A stretch of 64,000 nucleotides of DNA from Candidatus Thiodictyon syntrophicum (GTDB taxonomy: Bacteria; Pseudomonadota; Gammaproteobacteria; Chromatiales; Chromatiaceae). This document shows, piece by piece, positions 47,901 through 54,960 of the stretch. The DNA lies in the NCBI RefSeq assembly GCF_002813775.1, contig NZ_CP020370.1, positions 3,559,501-3,623,500 on the forward strand, in the 5' to 3' direction. How positions within the stretch are numbered: position 1 is the first letter of the stretch; the number at the start of each line of letters is the position of its first letter. The notes under the pieces are model-generated. The model was not told where the DNA came from, ran no database searches, and saw nothing but the letters and a program-made list of their open reading frames with translations. The translations under genes and the position numbers were made by a program.

Positions 47901-50669
47901 CCGAGCCAGGTGGTCACCTTCCAGTCGACCGGTCTGGACTGGTTCGATGATCCGGAGAATGGCATCGCGCGGGTGCTGATCGGCGACCAACTCGCGACCG
48001 GACGCTTCCAGGGAGCCAATTGGACGAGTTGGGATATGCGCTCCGCCTGGGCGGTCATCATGCTCTCGCGCACGCTGTTCGTGGAGCGGCCGGTGGCCGA
48101 CGCGGGCGATGGTGGTGTTTGGGCCGTGAACGTGCCCTACACCTTCGATGGCTCCAACTCCTACCACCCGGACCCGTTCCGCAGCATTGTTCGTTATGAG
48201 TGGGACTTCGACGGTGACGGTGCCTTCGACTACTCCAGCAGCGAACCGACGGCGCAGCACACCTTTGCGGACCCGGTGGACCAACTGCCCAAGACCTATA
48301 CGGCCACCCTGCGCGTGACGGATAACAACATTCCGTCCATGACGGCCACCGATACGGTCCAGTTGACGCTGAGTATCCCGCCGCGCCCGCCCATCGCCGA
48401 TGCCGGCGGACCCTATGTGTGTACTCAAGGGGTCCCCTGTCGGCTGGATGGGTCCCGCTCCCATGACTTGGACGAACCCTTCGACCAGATCACCACCTAC
48501 GGCTGGGAGTTGGATTTCGCGGAGTTCCCGCGCGACTTCAACGATGCCGTCGGGGCGCAACCGACCTATATCTTCTCCGCGCTCGGCTCCTTCGATGTGG
48601 GCCTCACGGTCTGGGACAACGGTTTCCTCAACGATCTCAACGGCGACGGCGTGGCGGACGCGGACGAGCGCAAGACCGGGCAGGACTTTTCCCGGGTGCG
48701 CGTCGTACAGAATGGGCCGCCCGGCGCATCGGTCAACGGCCCCTTCACCATCAACGAGGGCGACCAGGTCACTGTCGATGGCTCCGGCTCGTCGGACCCG
48801 AACGGCGATGGGCTCACCCTCCTGTGGGACCTGAATGGCGATGGCATCTATGACGATGGTACCGGTCCAACCGTCAGTTTCACCGGCGCCGACAACGGGC
48901 TCTATCGCATCAGCCTCAAGGCGACCGACAGTGTGCTGGAAGGAACGGCAGGCACCACGGTCACCGTCAGTAATGTCGCACCGGCGGTCAACGCCGGCGC
49001 CGACCAGGGTGTGGTCGAGGGCGGGACCTTCAGCGGCCTCGGCGGCTTCACCGATCCGGGTGCGGACACCTGGGGCGCGACGGTCGACTACGGGGACGGC
49101 AGCGGCGTGCGGCCCCTGGTTCTCAACGCCGACAAGAGCTTCGCGCTCAGCCACGCCTTCACGGCGAACGGCAGCTATACCGTCAAGGTCACCGTGACCG
49201 ACGACGACGGTGGCGTGGGCCTCGATACCCTGCGGGTTATCGTCACCGACGGCGCGCCCACCGCCCGCCTGAGTGGTGATGCGAGCCGCACCGAGGGCCA
49301 AACCGGGGCCTATGACGCCAGTGCGTCCACCTCCAGCCCCGATGCCATCGCCGGCTACGAATGGGATTGGGGCTACGACGGCAGCTTCGACCCGTCGGGC
49401 GACACCGGTGCCGCCGCAAGCCATACCTGGGTCCAGAACGGCACCGCTACCGTGGCGGTCCGCGTCACCGACAGCGACGGCAGCGCGGCCATCGCCACTC
49501 TCCAGGTGACGGTCGCCAACCTCGCCCCGGTGGTTGCGGCCGGACCCGACCAGAGTGCGGGTACCGGCCAGACCGTCGCCTTGGCCCCCGCGACCTTCAG
49601 CGATGCCGGCATTGCGGACCGCCACAGTGCCGGCATCGACTGGGGCGACGGCAGTCCAGTCCAGACGGGAATAGTCAGTGAGGCCAACGGGAGCGGCAGC
49701 GTGGCCGGCAGTCACGGGTACGCCGTGCCTGGGTCCTACACCGTCACTATCACGGTCACGGACGATGCGGGTGGCAGCGGACAAGACAGCCTCCAGGTCC
49801 AGGTGACCGCGGGCAACCTCGCCCCCATCGCCGACCCTGGCGGGCCCTACAGCGTCGCTGAAGGCACGCCGCTCACGCTGGACGGCAGTGGCTCCCGTGA
49901 CCCGGATAGCGCGCCCTCACCGCTCAGCTACGCCTGGGACCTCGATCAGGATGGCGCGTACGACGATGCCACCGGCGCCACGGTCAATTTCCCGACCGCC
50001 GATGATCGTCAATTGAGTGTCGGGTTGAGGGTCAGCGATGGAGTGCTTGCCAACAGCGCCGCCACGACGGTCACCGTCAGCAATGTCGCGCCCGTAGTCG
50101 AGGCTGGATCCAACCAGACCACCGACCTGGGTCAGAGTGTTGCCCTGACCCCAGCGACCTTCAGCGACGCCGGAACCGGGGATACCCACGGTGCCATTAT
50201 CGACTGGGGCGATGGGACCGTTGCCGCGGGCACCGTCAGTGAGGCCAACGGCAGCGGTAGCGTGGCCGGCAGCCATGCTTACGCCGCCGCCGGCACCTAC
50301 ACCGTCACTGTCACGCTCACCGACGACGATGGCGGGATCGGCAGCGACAGCCTGACCGTGCAGGTCCAGGCAACGGCGCCGGAGCAGACCATCTTCGACC
50401 TCAGTGCTGCCGTCAAGAGCGGCAAGGTGGGGCTGAGCTGGCACTCGGTAGTGGGCGTCAGTAGCTACACGATCTACCGTGCCACCGTCGCAGGAGGCCC
50501 CTACGACCGCCTTGCCACGGGCCATCGCTGCGCCGCCAACCCCTGCGTCTACCTCGACGGGGCAATCACCAATGGCCGAACCTACTATTATGTGGTGACC
50601 TCGGTCAACGGCGGGGTGGAGTCGCTACGCTCTAACGAGGTGCGCTCCACCCCAACCGTGAGGCGCTAG
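38994..50669 (+). CDS. Giant PKD/FG-GAP surface protein with internal squalene-cyclase-like toroid, 3891 aa
   Basis: A 3891-residue secreted protein; a signal segment (WRALGLLAFGWLGAVSGGGALAA) ends near residue 78. ATG 39078 is an alternative start. Order: an N-terminal lectin-like domain; PKD (about 265-342); a cadherin-like domain (359-435); five FG-GAP repeats starting near 480 with DFDGDGDFD; more PKD repeats; an IgGFc-binding-like domain (1442-1802); two related LamG/ConA-like domains (about 1982-2147 and 2359-2532) between PKDs; a squalene-cyclase/prenyltransferase-like helical toroid (about 2662-3029, with DEGLWFLHQRQ and ATTPSGMVQLAF); at least seven PKD domains; and a C-terminal FN3 domain (3800-3887). 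It is almost certainly an extracellular adhesion or matrix protein. It starts 15 bases after the RHS gene and probably shares its transcript. Confidence 0.88.
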   Translation: MNIRRHVSQLIAPTTASDGSGRHDGGGQMIRQTESRQARGFTKPVDPSPASDRRAPVWRALGLLAFGWLGAVSGGGALAATSTIGGADGSFETGLTGTVTAGVVRLVPRVGVLTPTQGVQALLMTTEPDSGSQPADANQASLRIENFAIPAGTGSLRLDYSFLTDETVPSRTNDRFTVTLVLISAGGQETLLAQDTFDSFYPAPWTGYTQQTGLRKLVADVSAHAGTTGRFTLELRVKDTGDGRADSAVFVDNLLFANAGEPVAKVATPYLHVPLGQEVGLDGSGSSDNGSITEYRWDLGNGWSGIGPIIPYTYTEEGVHRARLQVKDDAGNTSTQDVTIIVGDLNHGPTIVTAPVTAAAQNVAYRYQVRADDPELVYGDVLSYALVAGPASMTIDPASGLIAWVPTETDPRKSAVTVRVTDSEGLFTTQNFSVTIGPESYVIATQDNGWVYYSRSFGDGTWTPPKLIDDLGENTRGVAIADFDGDGDFDFVSGHYISSTVLGLDYYERQGNLFQPPVTIGTIGDSAFSAGSWLEDLAAEDFDNDGAMDFAVNGDSAHTWVFMNRGRLQFEATRLLRTDFEDGAADGWASAVGGTTVSVDAGTSNPVSGSTKSLRIAATVNNNRLSARLNASGWDLAAGPTLRFAYKVPAGVPVGVYVYVNGKGWLYLGGSPTAIPDASTPNDVIDLIADGTWRTLELDLYHAVKDIWADARGPITQVLFWTKDNAQNGQAFWIDDFETVGRQYISGFEMRRLPSTGGNGRGMDAGDVNGDGDQDLVRARYSDGLIYLYTNDGKANFTPSSAGVADPGNDPYGVLMADFDNDAATDIIANYASNGDSSFFKGNRSGSFLSGIAIPSLDTGTYASFGAYDFNNDGNQDVVAANYTSRQMLYYPGNGNATFASPVVIGNTASNALAIAAPAGRVIGQPFAAVQADTEAIAVDGTVNFDASASFDDGVIAEYRWDFGDGTTATGVAPSHTYTREGDFTVIVTAVDNEAKIDRRPIHVKVTGAPPVAVAGDYALEEGSALNGKWHGFLNGGGSTDDSVIVLYEWDLDASDGLDPQPMGQTPSVSYTAPGHYTVTLRVTDSVGQTATGTGTVTVSAAGQPRAALTGPGALDETAASQGDWTGWYDAAGSSDDLSIAAYTVAWGDGTTFSIAPLADDFDDGNFTGWTVNGGSWSVVNGVVQQSDLGENWRWLQDLTRSYRDFMLEVDFRGIEGPSDGYVGIAFRNANGAGSTDSFLLYSRASWNLWSFYDWSTNTTLGQGGSGWDFNTWYHLKLVVVGDRVRLWVTPQGQPESVNPILDMSNAAHPRGGIGLLSWGQQTYFDNVKVTPLDANWTWSGAGLHDLAHTFGTVGEYGIGLTTTDHAGQQALFTLPVSVSSGAAPVASAGGPYVLGERDAWDGRWDFIANFTASTDDTAIERFRIDFGDGTSYTTSAASGAATGYFMTGTDLYGYAVPNATLQRIIATEDGTKVDLVNLATMQIIASTTLNRLQSWNGVSPGDGVFFKVKASKPVVAYLTNLANHSAFMPSLDGQPVGKEFVIHRDVNQGFYVFAYEDARVSFYATNGTLAAERYVHAGTYWSTGSPLGDTTYRVLSTGRIAMQTDGANGYTTVPSDNGSPVGRLFYGATYTHSTAAFAVFAYDLPANVQVYDLDSGALLYNKLLTEEMWYQNEVGTRRIRVVSDADMELWAGGTEYSTGIVDLGDDISETTGRNGTEFVLHELRDGIVIFSPNEGTTIDIDGGLLNRTLHRDGYLLLTPSDLQPLDVHRITASKPVVIQTLGRANAFNDLGTYLGGVSARNWYKAPGTYTLSLTAIDRAGQESAPATTTVQVTQGDPPVPVIVAPPEAGEAVAHGGRWPVHFDATASTDDSEIIRYEWTFGDGDSATGAVVDHDYDAVGEYEVTLTTTDRAGQRTSTTWTVNVTQGSPPVADTGGPYTFGEESASYGVWTAPIDATGSTDDAAIYDYLWTLDPITLGGLGGAEIDSAIWQYQNVTVSGGVATVSPTSSWGSTYLVTNQAYRRGPGTRFTAVIRSNNTGENLMWGLKNLGANASYTQFPYAIYFAGGTFHIYENGTSRGSFGSYNRNQDYEVRIDLKQPAGAIYYVRVLGAADWTKLYESSNASDPYLRVGLTGYSGIFQASRFVVQQTDERPITSLSFKQPGVYNLTLRVRDNALQEGIETTTLTISDGAAPVAKAGGSYQTEVGSMLTLNGSASTDDVAIQSFDWVFGDSTVGPAVLPYTGKGARTQHVYREEGTYTAELTVTDNTGKRATDTAEVTVVTGAAPVADAGGPYVGGVNGPPVYFDGTASTDDFGIVEYRWDLDSSVDRDGDGNPTNDIDAVGPRPIYSYPYATGLVGLLDDFQAAQINSGLWTVARAVQQNGVLTVSGTNSWASGYAFAVPIKRDGQSIQGRFRVPAGQGENAMWGVKNTSTDFSYTQMPHAIYLANGRFNVYEGGSYRGQFQTYSEGVWYDLRIDLKGTGATYYYRQTGAAGWTQMYDSAYSSEAALRIGMSLNSGSVEFDDVTIIGGSADPILTTLTVEDGAGQTATATVPVSVAVNLAPDVITVPWVAGDLLTPHETYNGKQIHLKGIVRDGNPTEFEWDFGDGTKSGRLPVTNPYDLSVTHTYPDSPDKTPFTATLTVWDSAGLSGQDLYRVIVKRKNLTVEINVAIDEGLWFLHQRQTRTTSDGYPSGWWQTTTYAGYYASPTASALQAFEINGHFEHGDNSTNPYAETVGRGLKYLFTQVNKNTITAQTYGEPDTNGNGIGITVSSGRPIYEGGPVMDAIASSRTPLARTLTGSDQIKRRSYYDILTDMADQYAWGQYDNASVGGGWRYNWNEHPDNSAAQWGAIGLQAAEETFGIPLPPWVKERNNLWLNYSHDGTGFGYSGAGNGPATTPSGMVQLAFDDKLMDDPRWQMAEAYIAGQWSRTDTDSVIYEWSCSVPNAGTETCRDYYSMYALTKAMRLALPSQVVTFQSTGLDWFDDPENGIARVLIGDQLATGRFQGANWTSWDMRSAWAVIMLSRTLFVERPVADAGDGGVWAVNVPYTFDGSNSYHPDPFRSIVRYEWDFDGDGAFDYSSSEPTAQHTFADPVDQLPKTYTATLRVTDNNIPSMTATDTVQLTLSIPPRPPIADAGGPYVCTQGVPCRLDGSRSHDLDEPFDQITTYGWELDFAEFPRDFNDAVGAQPTYIFSALGSFDVGLTVWDNGFLNDLNGDGVADADERKTGQDFSRVRVVQNGPPGASVNGPFTINEGDQVTVDGSGSSDPNGDGLTLLWDLNGDGIYDDGTGPTVSFTGADNGLYRISLKATDSVLEGTAGTTVTVSNVAPAVNAGADQGVVEGGTFSGLGGFTDPGADTWGATVDYGDGSGVRPLVLNADKSFALSHAFTANGSYTVKVTVTDDDGGVGLDTLRVIVTDGAPTARLSGDASRTEGQTGAYDASASTSSPDAIAGYEWDWGYDGSFDPSGDTGAAASHTWVQNGTATVAVRVTDSDGSAAIATLQVTVANLAPVVAAGPDQSAGTGQTVALAPATFSDAGIADRHSAGIDWGDGSPVQTGIVSEANGSGSVAGSHGYAVPGSYTVTITVTDDAGGSGQDSLQVQVTAGNLAPIADPGGPYSVAEGTPLTLDGSGSRDPDSAPSPLSYAWDLDQDGAYDDATGATVNFPTADDRQLSVGLRVSDGVLANSAATTVTVSNVAPVVEAGSNQTTDLGQSVALTPATFSDAGTGDTHGAIIDWGDGTVAAGTVSEANGSGSVAGSHAYAAAGTYTVTVTLTDDDGGIGSDSLTVQVQATAPEQTIFDLSAAVKSGKVGLSWHSVVGVSSYTIYRATVAGGPYDRLATGHRCAANPCVYLDGAITNGRTYYYVVTSVNGGVESLRSNEVRSTPTVRR
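49522..50376 (+). repeat. Near-duplicate PKD modules near the 3' end of the giant gene
   Basis: The modules at about 49522-49812 and 50089-50376 share long blocks, including TFSDAG, IDWGDG and VSEANGSGSVAGSH, and are close at nucleotide level too (for example CAGTGAGGCCAACGG followed by GGCAGCGTGGCCGGCAG-type sequence). This indicates recent internal duplication or gene conversion within the coding sequence. Confidence 0.6.
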
Positions 50670-51302
50670 ATGGGTCACAGCAACCAGGGGCGATTGGCTT
50701 GTGTCGGCGGGGTGCGATCAGCAGTGATGAGGCTTATTGGGAGCCGACTGATCAGGTGGATGGGCACAGCGAGGGCGATGCCCATCCCCAAGCGTCGCGG
50801 TGGCCGGATGGGCATCACCCCTCGGCCCTGCCAATTCTGCGTACTGCTGGTGACGCTCACCTGCGCCCTGTTCAGCGCCGGTTGTGGGCAGGGATCGCCG
50901 ACTGATCCCAAGGGCCAAGCGGCGGGGGGTCGGGAGCGATCAGCCGGCCCGACCACGGCTGATCAGTTCGCCGGTATCGACGCCGCAAAAGTCCCCGCGA
51001 TCCGCCGGGTCGAGGACCCCGCGATGGCAGGCGCAGCGTCCGGACAAGTGCTCGCGGACGGGGTGGCTCGCGAAGGCGTCCCGGAGCCGCGGACGGCCCC
51101 GCCGGGGGAGGTGTTGGTGGCCGTCCCGGTGCCCGAGCCCTCGACCTTTACCATCGACGCCACCACCCAGCGGGTCTTTCTCCCTGGGCGTGGTTGGAAG
51201 ACGGCAGCGGAGTTCTGGGACCTTTACTATAACCGCCCCCAGGAACTCCCCGGGAATATCGATCATCACGCATTGGCGACGCTCAAGCAGGGGCCGAGGT
51301 AG
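50670..51302 (+). CDS. Small lipoprotein downstream of the PKD giant
   Basis: The frame opens at ATG 50670, directly after the giant's stop, and gives 210 residues. The likely functional start is downstream (50778 or 50808), which places a classic lipoprotein signal at the N-terminus: QFCVLLVTLTCALFSAGC, with lipobox ending in Cys. The mature part is Pro/Ala-rich, with an FTIDATTQRVFLPGRGWKTAAEF segment and no known domain. Being co-directional and abutting the giant gene, it may be an outer-membrane-anchored partner of that protein. The function is unknown. Confidence 0.6.
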   Translation: MGHSNQGRLACVGGVRSAVMRLIGSRLIRWMGTARAMPIPKRRGGRMGITPRPCQFCVLLVTLTCALFSAGCGQGSPTDPKGQAAGGRERSAGPTTADQFAGIDAAKVPAIRRVEDPAMAGAASGQVLADGVAREGVPEPRTAPPGEVLVAVPVPEPSTFTIDATTQRVFLPGRGWKTAAEFWDLYYNRPQELPGNIDHHALATLKQGPR

Positions 51303-51353
51303 CCCCGGTTCGGCACCTGCCGCACGGACCCTGAACGACCAGGTTGCACTGCC

Positions 51354-52202
51354 ATGCCGCTCGCCTACAGCACCAACGCCTATACCCGCCACGGTCTCGC
51401 GGAGGCGATCGAGAGCATCGCCGCACTGGGTTTCGACGGTGTAGAGATCCTCTGCGACCAACCCCACTGGTTCCTGGATCGTGACCTGGGGGAGGAGGCG
51501 CGGCACCTGCGTGCCCGATTGGACCGGCTGGGCCTGGCGGTCAGCAACCTCAACTGCAATACCGCTAACGGCTTTTTCGACCCCCGGCCCCCGGAGAACG
51601 TCTTCGAGCCGTCCCTCGCCAGCGCGAACCCCGATTGGCGGCGCTGGCGCCTGGACTACAGCCGCCGCGCCCTGGACCTGGCCCGCATCCTGGGCGCCGG
51701 CAACATCAGCGTGACCTCCGGGCGCCCCGACACGGGCGGCACCCCGCAACAGAGTCAGGACCTGCTGGTGGACAGCCTGTGCCGCCTGTGCGAGTCGGCG
51801 CAGCGGTATGGGGTGCGGGTGGGGGTGGAGTATGAGCCGGGCCTGCTGGTGGAGCGGGCGGACGAATTGGCGGAGGTCATCACCCGCGTCGGGTCCCCGC
51901 TGCTCGGCGCGAACCTGGACCTCGGGCACTCCTGGCTGGACGGCGAGTCGCCGGAACACGCGGTCTCGCGGCTCGCCGGGCGGATCTGGAACACCCATGT
52001 CGAGGACATCCAGGGGCGCAAGCACTACCATTTGATCCCGGGCGAGGGCGAGTTGCCGTTTCAGCGCTATTTCGACGCCCTGACGGCATCCGGCTACAGC
52101 GGCTTCCACACCGTCGAACTCTATACCTATCCGCACATGGCGCAGGAGGCGGGGCGCCGCTCGCTCACCTACCTGCGTGACCTGATCGGGGGGCCGCGGT
52201 GA
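51354..52202 (+). CDS. Sugar-phosphate isomerase/epimerase-like TIM-barrel protein (ebo cluster)
   Basis: A 282-residue protein of the xylose-isomerase-like TIM-barrel family (AP endonuclease 2 fold). It begins with LAYSTNAYTRHGLAEAIESI and FDGVEILCD. Metal-ligand-type motifs follow: VGVEYEPGLLV (Glu), GANLDLGHSW (Asp/His) and WNTHVEDIQGRKHYHLIPGEGE (His). Such proteins isomerise or epimerise sugars or cyclitols. It leads the ebo-type gene set: its stop overlaps the EboC start by 4 bases (GTGA at 52199-52202). With the inositol-phosphate-synthase homologue at 17920 it could modify a cyclitol. It is distinct from EboE, which has its own gene downstream. Confidence 0.82.
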   Translation: MPLAYSTNAYTRHGLAEAIESIAALGFDGVEILCDQPHWFLDRDLGEEARHLRARLDRLGLAVSNLNCNTANGFFDPRPPENVFEPSLASANPDWRRWRLDYSRRALDLARILGAGNISVTSGRPDTGGTPQQSQDLLVDSLCRLCESAQRYGVRVGVEYEPGLLVERADELAEVITRVGSPLLGANLDLGHSWLDGESPEHAVSRLAGRIWNTHVEDIQGRKHYHLIPGEGELPFQRYFDALTASGYSGFHTVELYTYPHMAQEAGRRSLTYLRDLIGGPR

Positions 52203-53077
52203 GGAGCGCTTCGTGCGTCAGGGACTATCTGCAACTGGTGCGGCTGCCGGCAACCTTCTCGGCCTGGTCCAATATCATCGCCGCCCACCTGATCGCGACC
52301 GGGGCCCAGCCCCAGTGGCGGGTGCTGTGGCTGCAACTCGCCGCGAGCACGGCGCTCTACTGGTCCGGTATGATCCTCAATGACTGCTTCGACCTGGCCC
52401 TGGATCGCCGGGAACGACCGCACCGCCCACTGCCCGCGGGACGGATCCCGGTGCGGCGCGCCTGGGTCTTGGGCGGCGGGCTCATGGTTGCGGGCCTCGG
52501 GCTCGCCGCCCGCATCGGCGCGCCGGCCTTCCTGGTCGCGCTGGCCCTGGCGCTGGCCATCCTGGCCTACGACGGACTGCTCAAGGGCGGCGGCCTCGGA
52601 CCCCTCACCATGGGCACCTGCCGGGCGCTGAACTGGCTGCTGGGGCTGTCCGTGGTGCCGATGGCGGCGGGCAGCGCCGCGTTGGTGCTGCCGGTCTTGC
52701 TCTACACGATGGCGGTGACCGTCCTGTCGGGCAGCGAGGCGCGCGGCGCCGATGCGCGGACCAACGGGATCACAGCCGCGCTGCTGGGGTTGGTGGCCCT
52801 CTCGTTCATCGCGCTGGTGGGCGCCGGGCGCCTGGGCGAGCCGCTGGTTCTGGCCGCACTCGCCCTTGCTGTGGTCCCGCTGGCCGGGCGGCTGCGGCGG
52901 ATGGCCGAGGACGGCAGCCCGGCGGCGGTGCAGCGCATGATGCGGTTCCTGCTGCTCGGTATGATCCCCCTGGACGCCCTGTTGCTGCTGGGCAGCGGGC
53001 ATTGGCCGCTGGCCGCGGCCCTGCTGTTGTTGCTGGTACCCGGGCGCCTGCTGGCGCGCCGACTCTATGTCACCTGA
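52199..53077 (+). CDS. eboC: EboC, UbiA-type prenyltransferase
   Basis: A 292-residue integral membrane protein with about eight helices. The UbiA prenyl-diphosphate-binding motif NDCFDLALDRRERPHRPLPAG lies near residue 61. The second Asp-rich loop is reduced to YDGLLKGGGLGPLTMG. The short SCO3242/EboC-type size and its neighbours identify it as EboC. UbiA enzymes attach polyprenyl chains to acceptors in the membrane. In cyanobacteria the ebo cluster is needed to deliver scytonemin precursors to the periplasm, so a prenylated carrier has been considered. It starts at GTG, overlapping the upstream stop. Confidence 0.85.
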   Translation: MRSASCVRDYLQLVRLPATFSAWSNIIAAHLIATGAQPQWRVLWLQLAASTALYWSGMILNDCFDLALDRRERPHRPLPAGRIPVRRAWVLGGGLMVAGLGLAARIGAPAFLVALALALAILAYDGLLKGGGLGPLTMGTCRALNWLLGLSVVPMAAGSAALVLPVLLYTMAVTVLSGSEARGADARTNGITAALLGLVALSFIALVGAGRLGEPLVLAALALAVVPLAGRLRRMAEDGSPAAVQRMMRFLLLGMIPLDALLLLGSGHWPLAAALLLLLVPGRLLARRLYVT

Positions 53078-53119
53078 GGCCGTCGGCCCGTCATTCTCAC
53101 CCCCGGAGTCCAGGCGACC

Positions 53120-53986
53120 ATGAGCGAACCCTCCACGGCCACCGCGGCACTCCTCGCCCTGGGTGCGCTCCTGCGCATCCGCTGCCCCGGCGCCCCCGTC
53201 GCCTGGCTCGACCAGGCGATCGAGCGCATCCAGACCGCCGCACGGCCCCAGGCGCCGCTGGCGCAGTCCTTCGCCGCCGCCGCCCGCCACCTGGGCATGG
53301 ACCCCCTGGGTGCAGCAGCCGCCCGGTTCGACACCCCCTGCGGACCGCTGGACGCCAGCCGTTGGCAACCGGGCGACGCGGGTCGGGCCCTGCTGTTGGC
53401 GGCGGCGATCCGGCAGGTTGGGGACGCCTGGGTCGACCTGATCGAGGCCCTGTATCGCGACGGCGACGAGGGGGAGCGGGCCTCCCTGGTCCGTGCCCTG
53501 TGTCTGACGCCGCAGCCGTGCCGCCTGCTGGAGCTGGCCCGCGCGGCCGGGCGCATCACCAGCCTGCGCCTCTATGCCGCACTCGCCCTGGACAACCCCT
53601 TTCCCGCCGCCTGTTACCCGGAGCACGACTTCAACGGGATGGTCGTCAAGTGCCTGTTCAACGGCCTGCCAGTCGGGCGGATCAGCGGACTCGCCGGGCG
53701 CGCCAATCCGGACCTCTCGCGGATGTGCGAGGATTATCGTGAGGAGCGTCGGCTGGCCGCACGCGCAATCCCCGCGGATATCTGGCTGCCCCTGGTCCCC
53801 TACGCGAGCCCCGGCGGACTCGTCCTGGCCCTGGAGCAGACCGGCTGCGCCGACCCGGAGCACCGCTACTACGCGGTCCTGGCCCTGTCGGCCCGGCGCT
53901 CCGAGCCGCGGATCGCGCAGGCCCTGGCGGCCCGACGCGGGGTCGAACCCGACCCGCGGGTCGCCGCGCTGCTGCACCCGGCTTAG
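53120..53986 (+). CDS. eboA: EboA-domain protein
   Basis: A 288-residue, all-helical, Ala-rich soluble protein. The diagnostic block is EHDFNGMVVKCLFNGLPVGR followed by NPDLSRMCEDYREERRLAARAIP near residues 167-215, typical of EboA-domain proteins. The rest looks HEAT-like. The biochemical role of EboA is not known; it is required with the other ebo genes for metabolite export in Nostoc. It lies between eboC and the TatD gene on the same strand. Confidence 0.82.
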   Translation: MSEPSTATAALLALGALLRIRCPGAPVAWLDQAIERIQTAARPQAPLAQSFAAAARHLGMDPLGAAAARFDTPCGPLDASRWQPGDAGRALLLAAAIRQVGDAWVDLIEALYRDGDEGERASLVRALCLTPQPCRLLELARAAGRITSLRLYAALALDNPFPAACYPEHDFNGMVVKCLFNGLPVGRISGLAGRANPDLSRMCEDYREERRLAARAIPADIWLPLVPYASPGGLVLALEQTGCADPEHRYYAVLALSARRSEPRIAQALAARRGVEPDPRVAALLHPA

Positions 53987-54078
53987 ACGATGGCGACGAG
54001 TTCCCGGGTCCGCAGGACCTTATGGAACGGTTCACCAATTCTTGATTCGCTACCGAACCCCTTGGAGACCGATTCCCC

Positions 54079-54960
54079 ATGCGCCTCTTCGACTCCCACA
54101 TCCACATGCTGTCGCGTACCACGGACGACTACGAACGCATGGCCGCGGCCGGCATCGTCGGCGTCGTGGAACCCTCCTTCTGGCAGGGACAACCACGTAC
54201 CCAGGTCGGCAGCTTCATCGACTATTTCAATAGTATGATCGGCTGGGAGCGCTTCCGCGCCAGCCAGTTCGGCATCCGTCACTACTGCACCATCGGCCTG
54301 GACCCCAAGGAGGCCAACGACGTACCCATGGCCGAGGAGGTCATGCAACTGCTCCCGCGCTTTCTGGAAAAGGACGGGGTGGTGGCGGTCGGGGAGATGG
54401 GCTACGACGACATCACCCCGGCCGAGGAGCGCTTCTTCGCCGCTCAACTGGAACTCGCCAAGGCGCTGCAACTGCCGGCCCTGGTCCACACCCCCCACCG
54501 GGACAAGCTGTCCGGCACCAAACGCACCTTGGCACTGGTGAAGGAGGTGGGGATCGATGAGGGTCTGGTGGTGGTGGACCACTTGAACGAGCAGACCCTG
54601 CCCCTGGTGATGGAGACCGGCTGCTGGCGCGGCCACTCGATCTATCCCGACACCAAGATGACTGAAGAGCGGATGGTCGCCCTGCTGCGTCAATACGGCA
54701 CCGAGCGCATGATCGTCAACAGTGCGGCGGACTGGGGCCGCAGCGACCCCCTCAAGGTGCCCAAGACCGCGGCGGCAATGCTGGCGGGGGGCTTCTCCGC
54801 GGCCGATGTGGATCTGGTCCTGTTCGTCAACCCGATCACGTACTACGCGCAGAGCGGGCGCATTTCCCTGGACGAGATGACCCGCCCGCGCGTCGACCAG
54901 ACCCGGTTGTGGGAAGACAACTCGGTGCTGCGTGGACAGACCCCCGTCGTCGAGGGCTGA
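54079..54960 (+). CDS. eboB: EboB, TatD-family metal-dependent hydrolase
   Basis: A 293-residue TIM-barrel hydrolase. The N-terminal metal motif is DSHIHM (HxH). VGEMGYD supplies the bridging Glu, LVHTPH and VDHLNE supply the histidines, and NSAADWG supplies the last Asp, so the metal site looks complete. TatD enzymes act as nucleases or hydrolases in other settings; in the ebo cluster the substrate is unknown. The gene overlaps the next by 29 bases. GGAG lies about 12 bases before the ATG. Confidence 0.85.
   Translation: MRLFDSHIHMLSRTTDDYERMAAAGIVGVVEPSFWQGQPRTQVGSFIDYFNSMIGWERFRASQFGIRHYCTIGLDPKEANDVPMAEEVMQLLPRFLEKDGVVAVGEMGYDDITPAEERFFAAQLELAKALQLPALVHTPHRDKLSGTKRTLALVKEVGIDEGLVVVDHLNEQTLPLVMETGCWRGHSIYPDTKMTEERMVALLRQYGTERMIVNSAADWGRSDPLKVPKTAAAMLAGGFSAADVDLVLFVNPITYYAQSGRISLDEMTRPRVDQTRLWEDNSVLRGQTPVVEG

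Noticed and set aside
48100-50380. Regularly spaced similar DNA blocks that could suggest a CRISPR-like or satellite array
   Set aside because: The spacing follows PKD domains in one open frame, repeats are imperfect at DNA level and about 270-290 bases long, so they are coding repeats.
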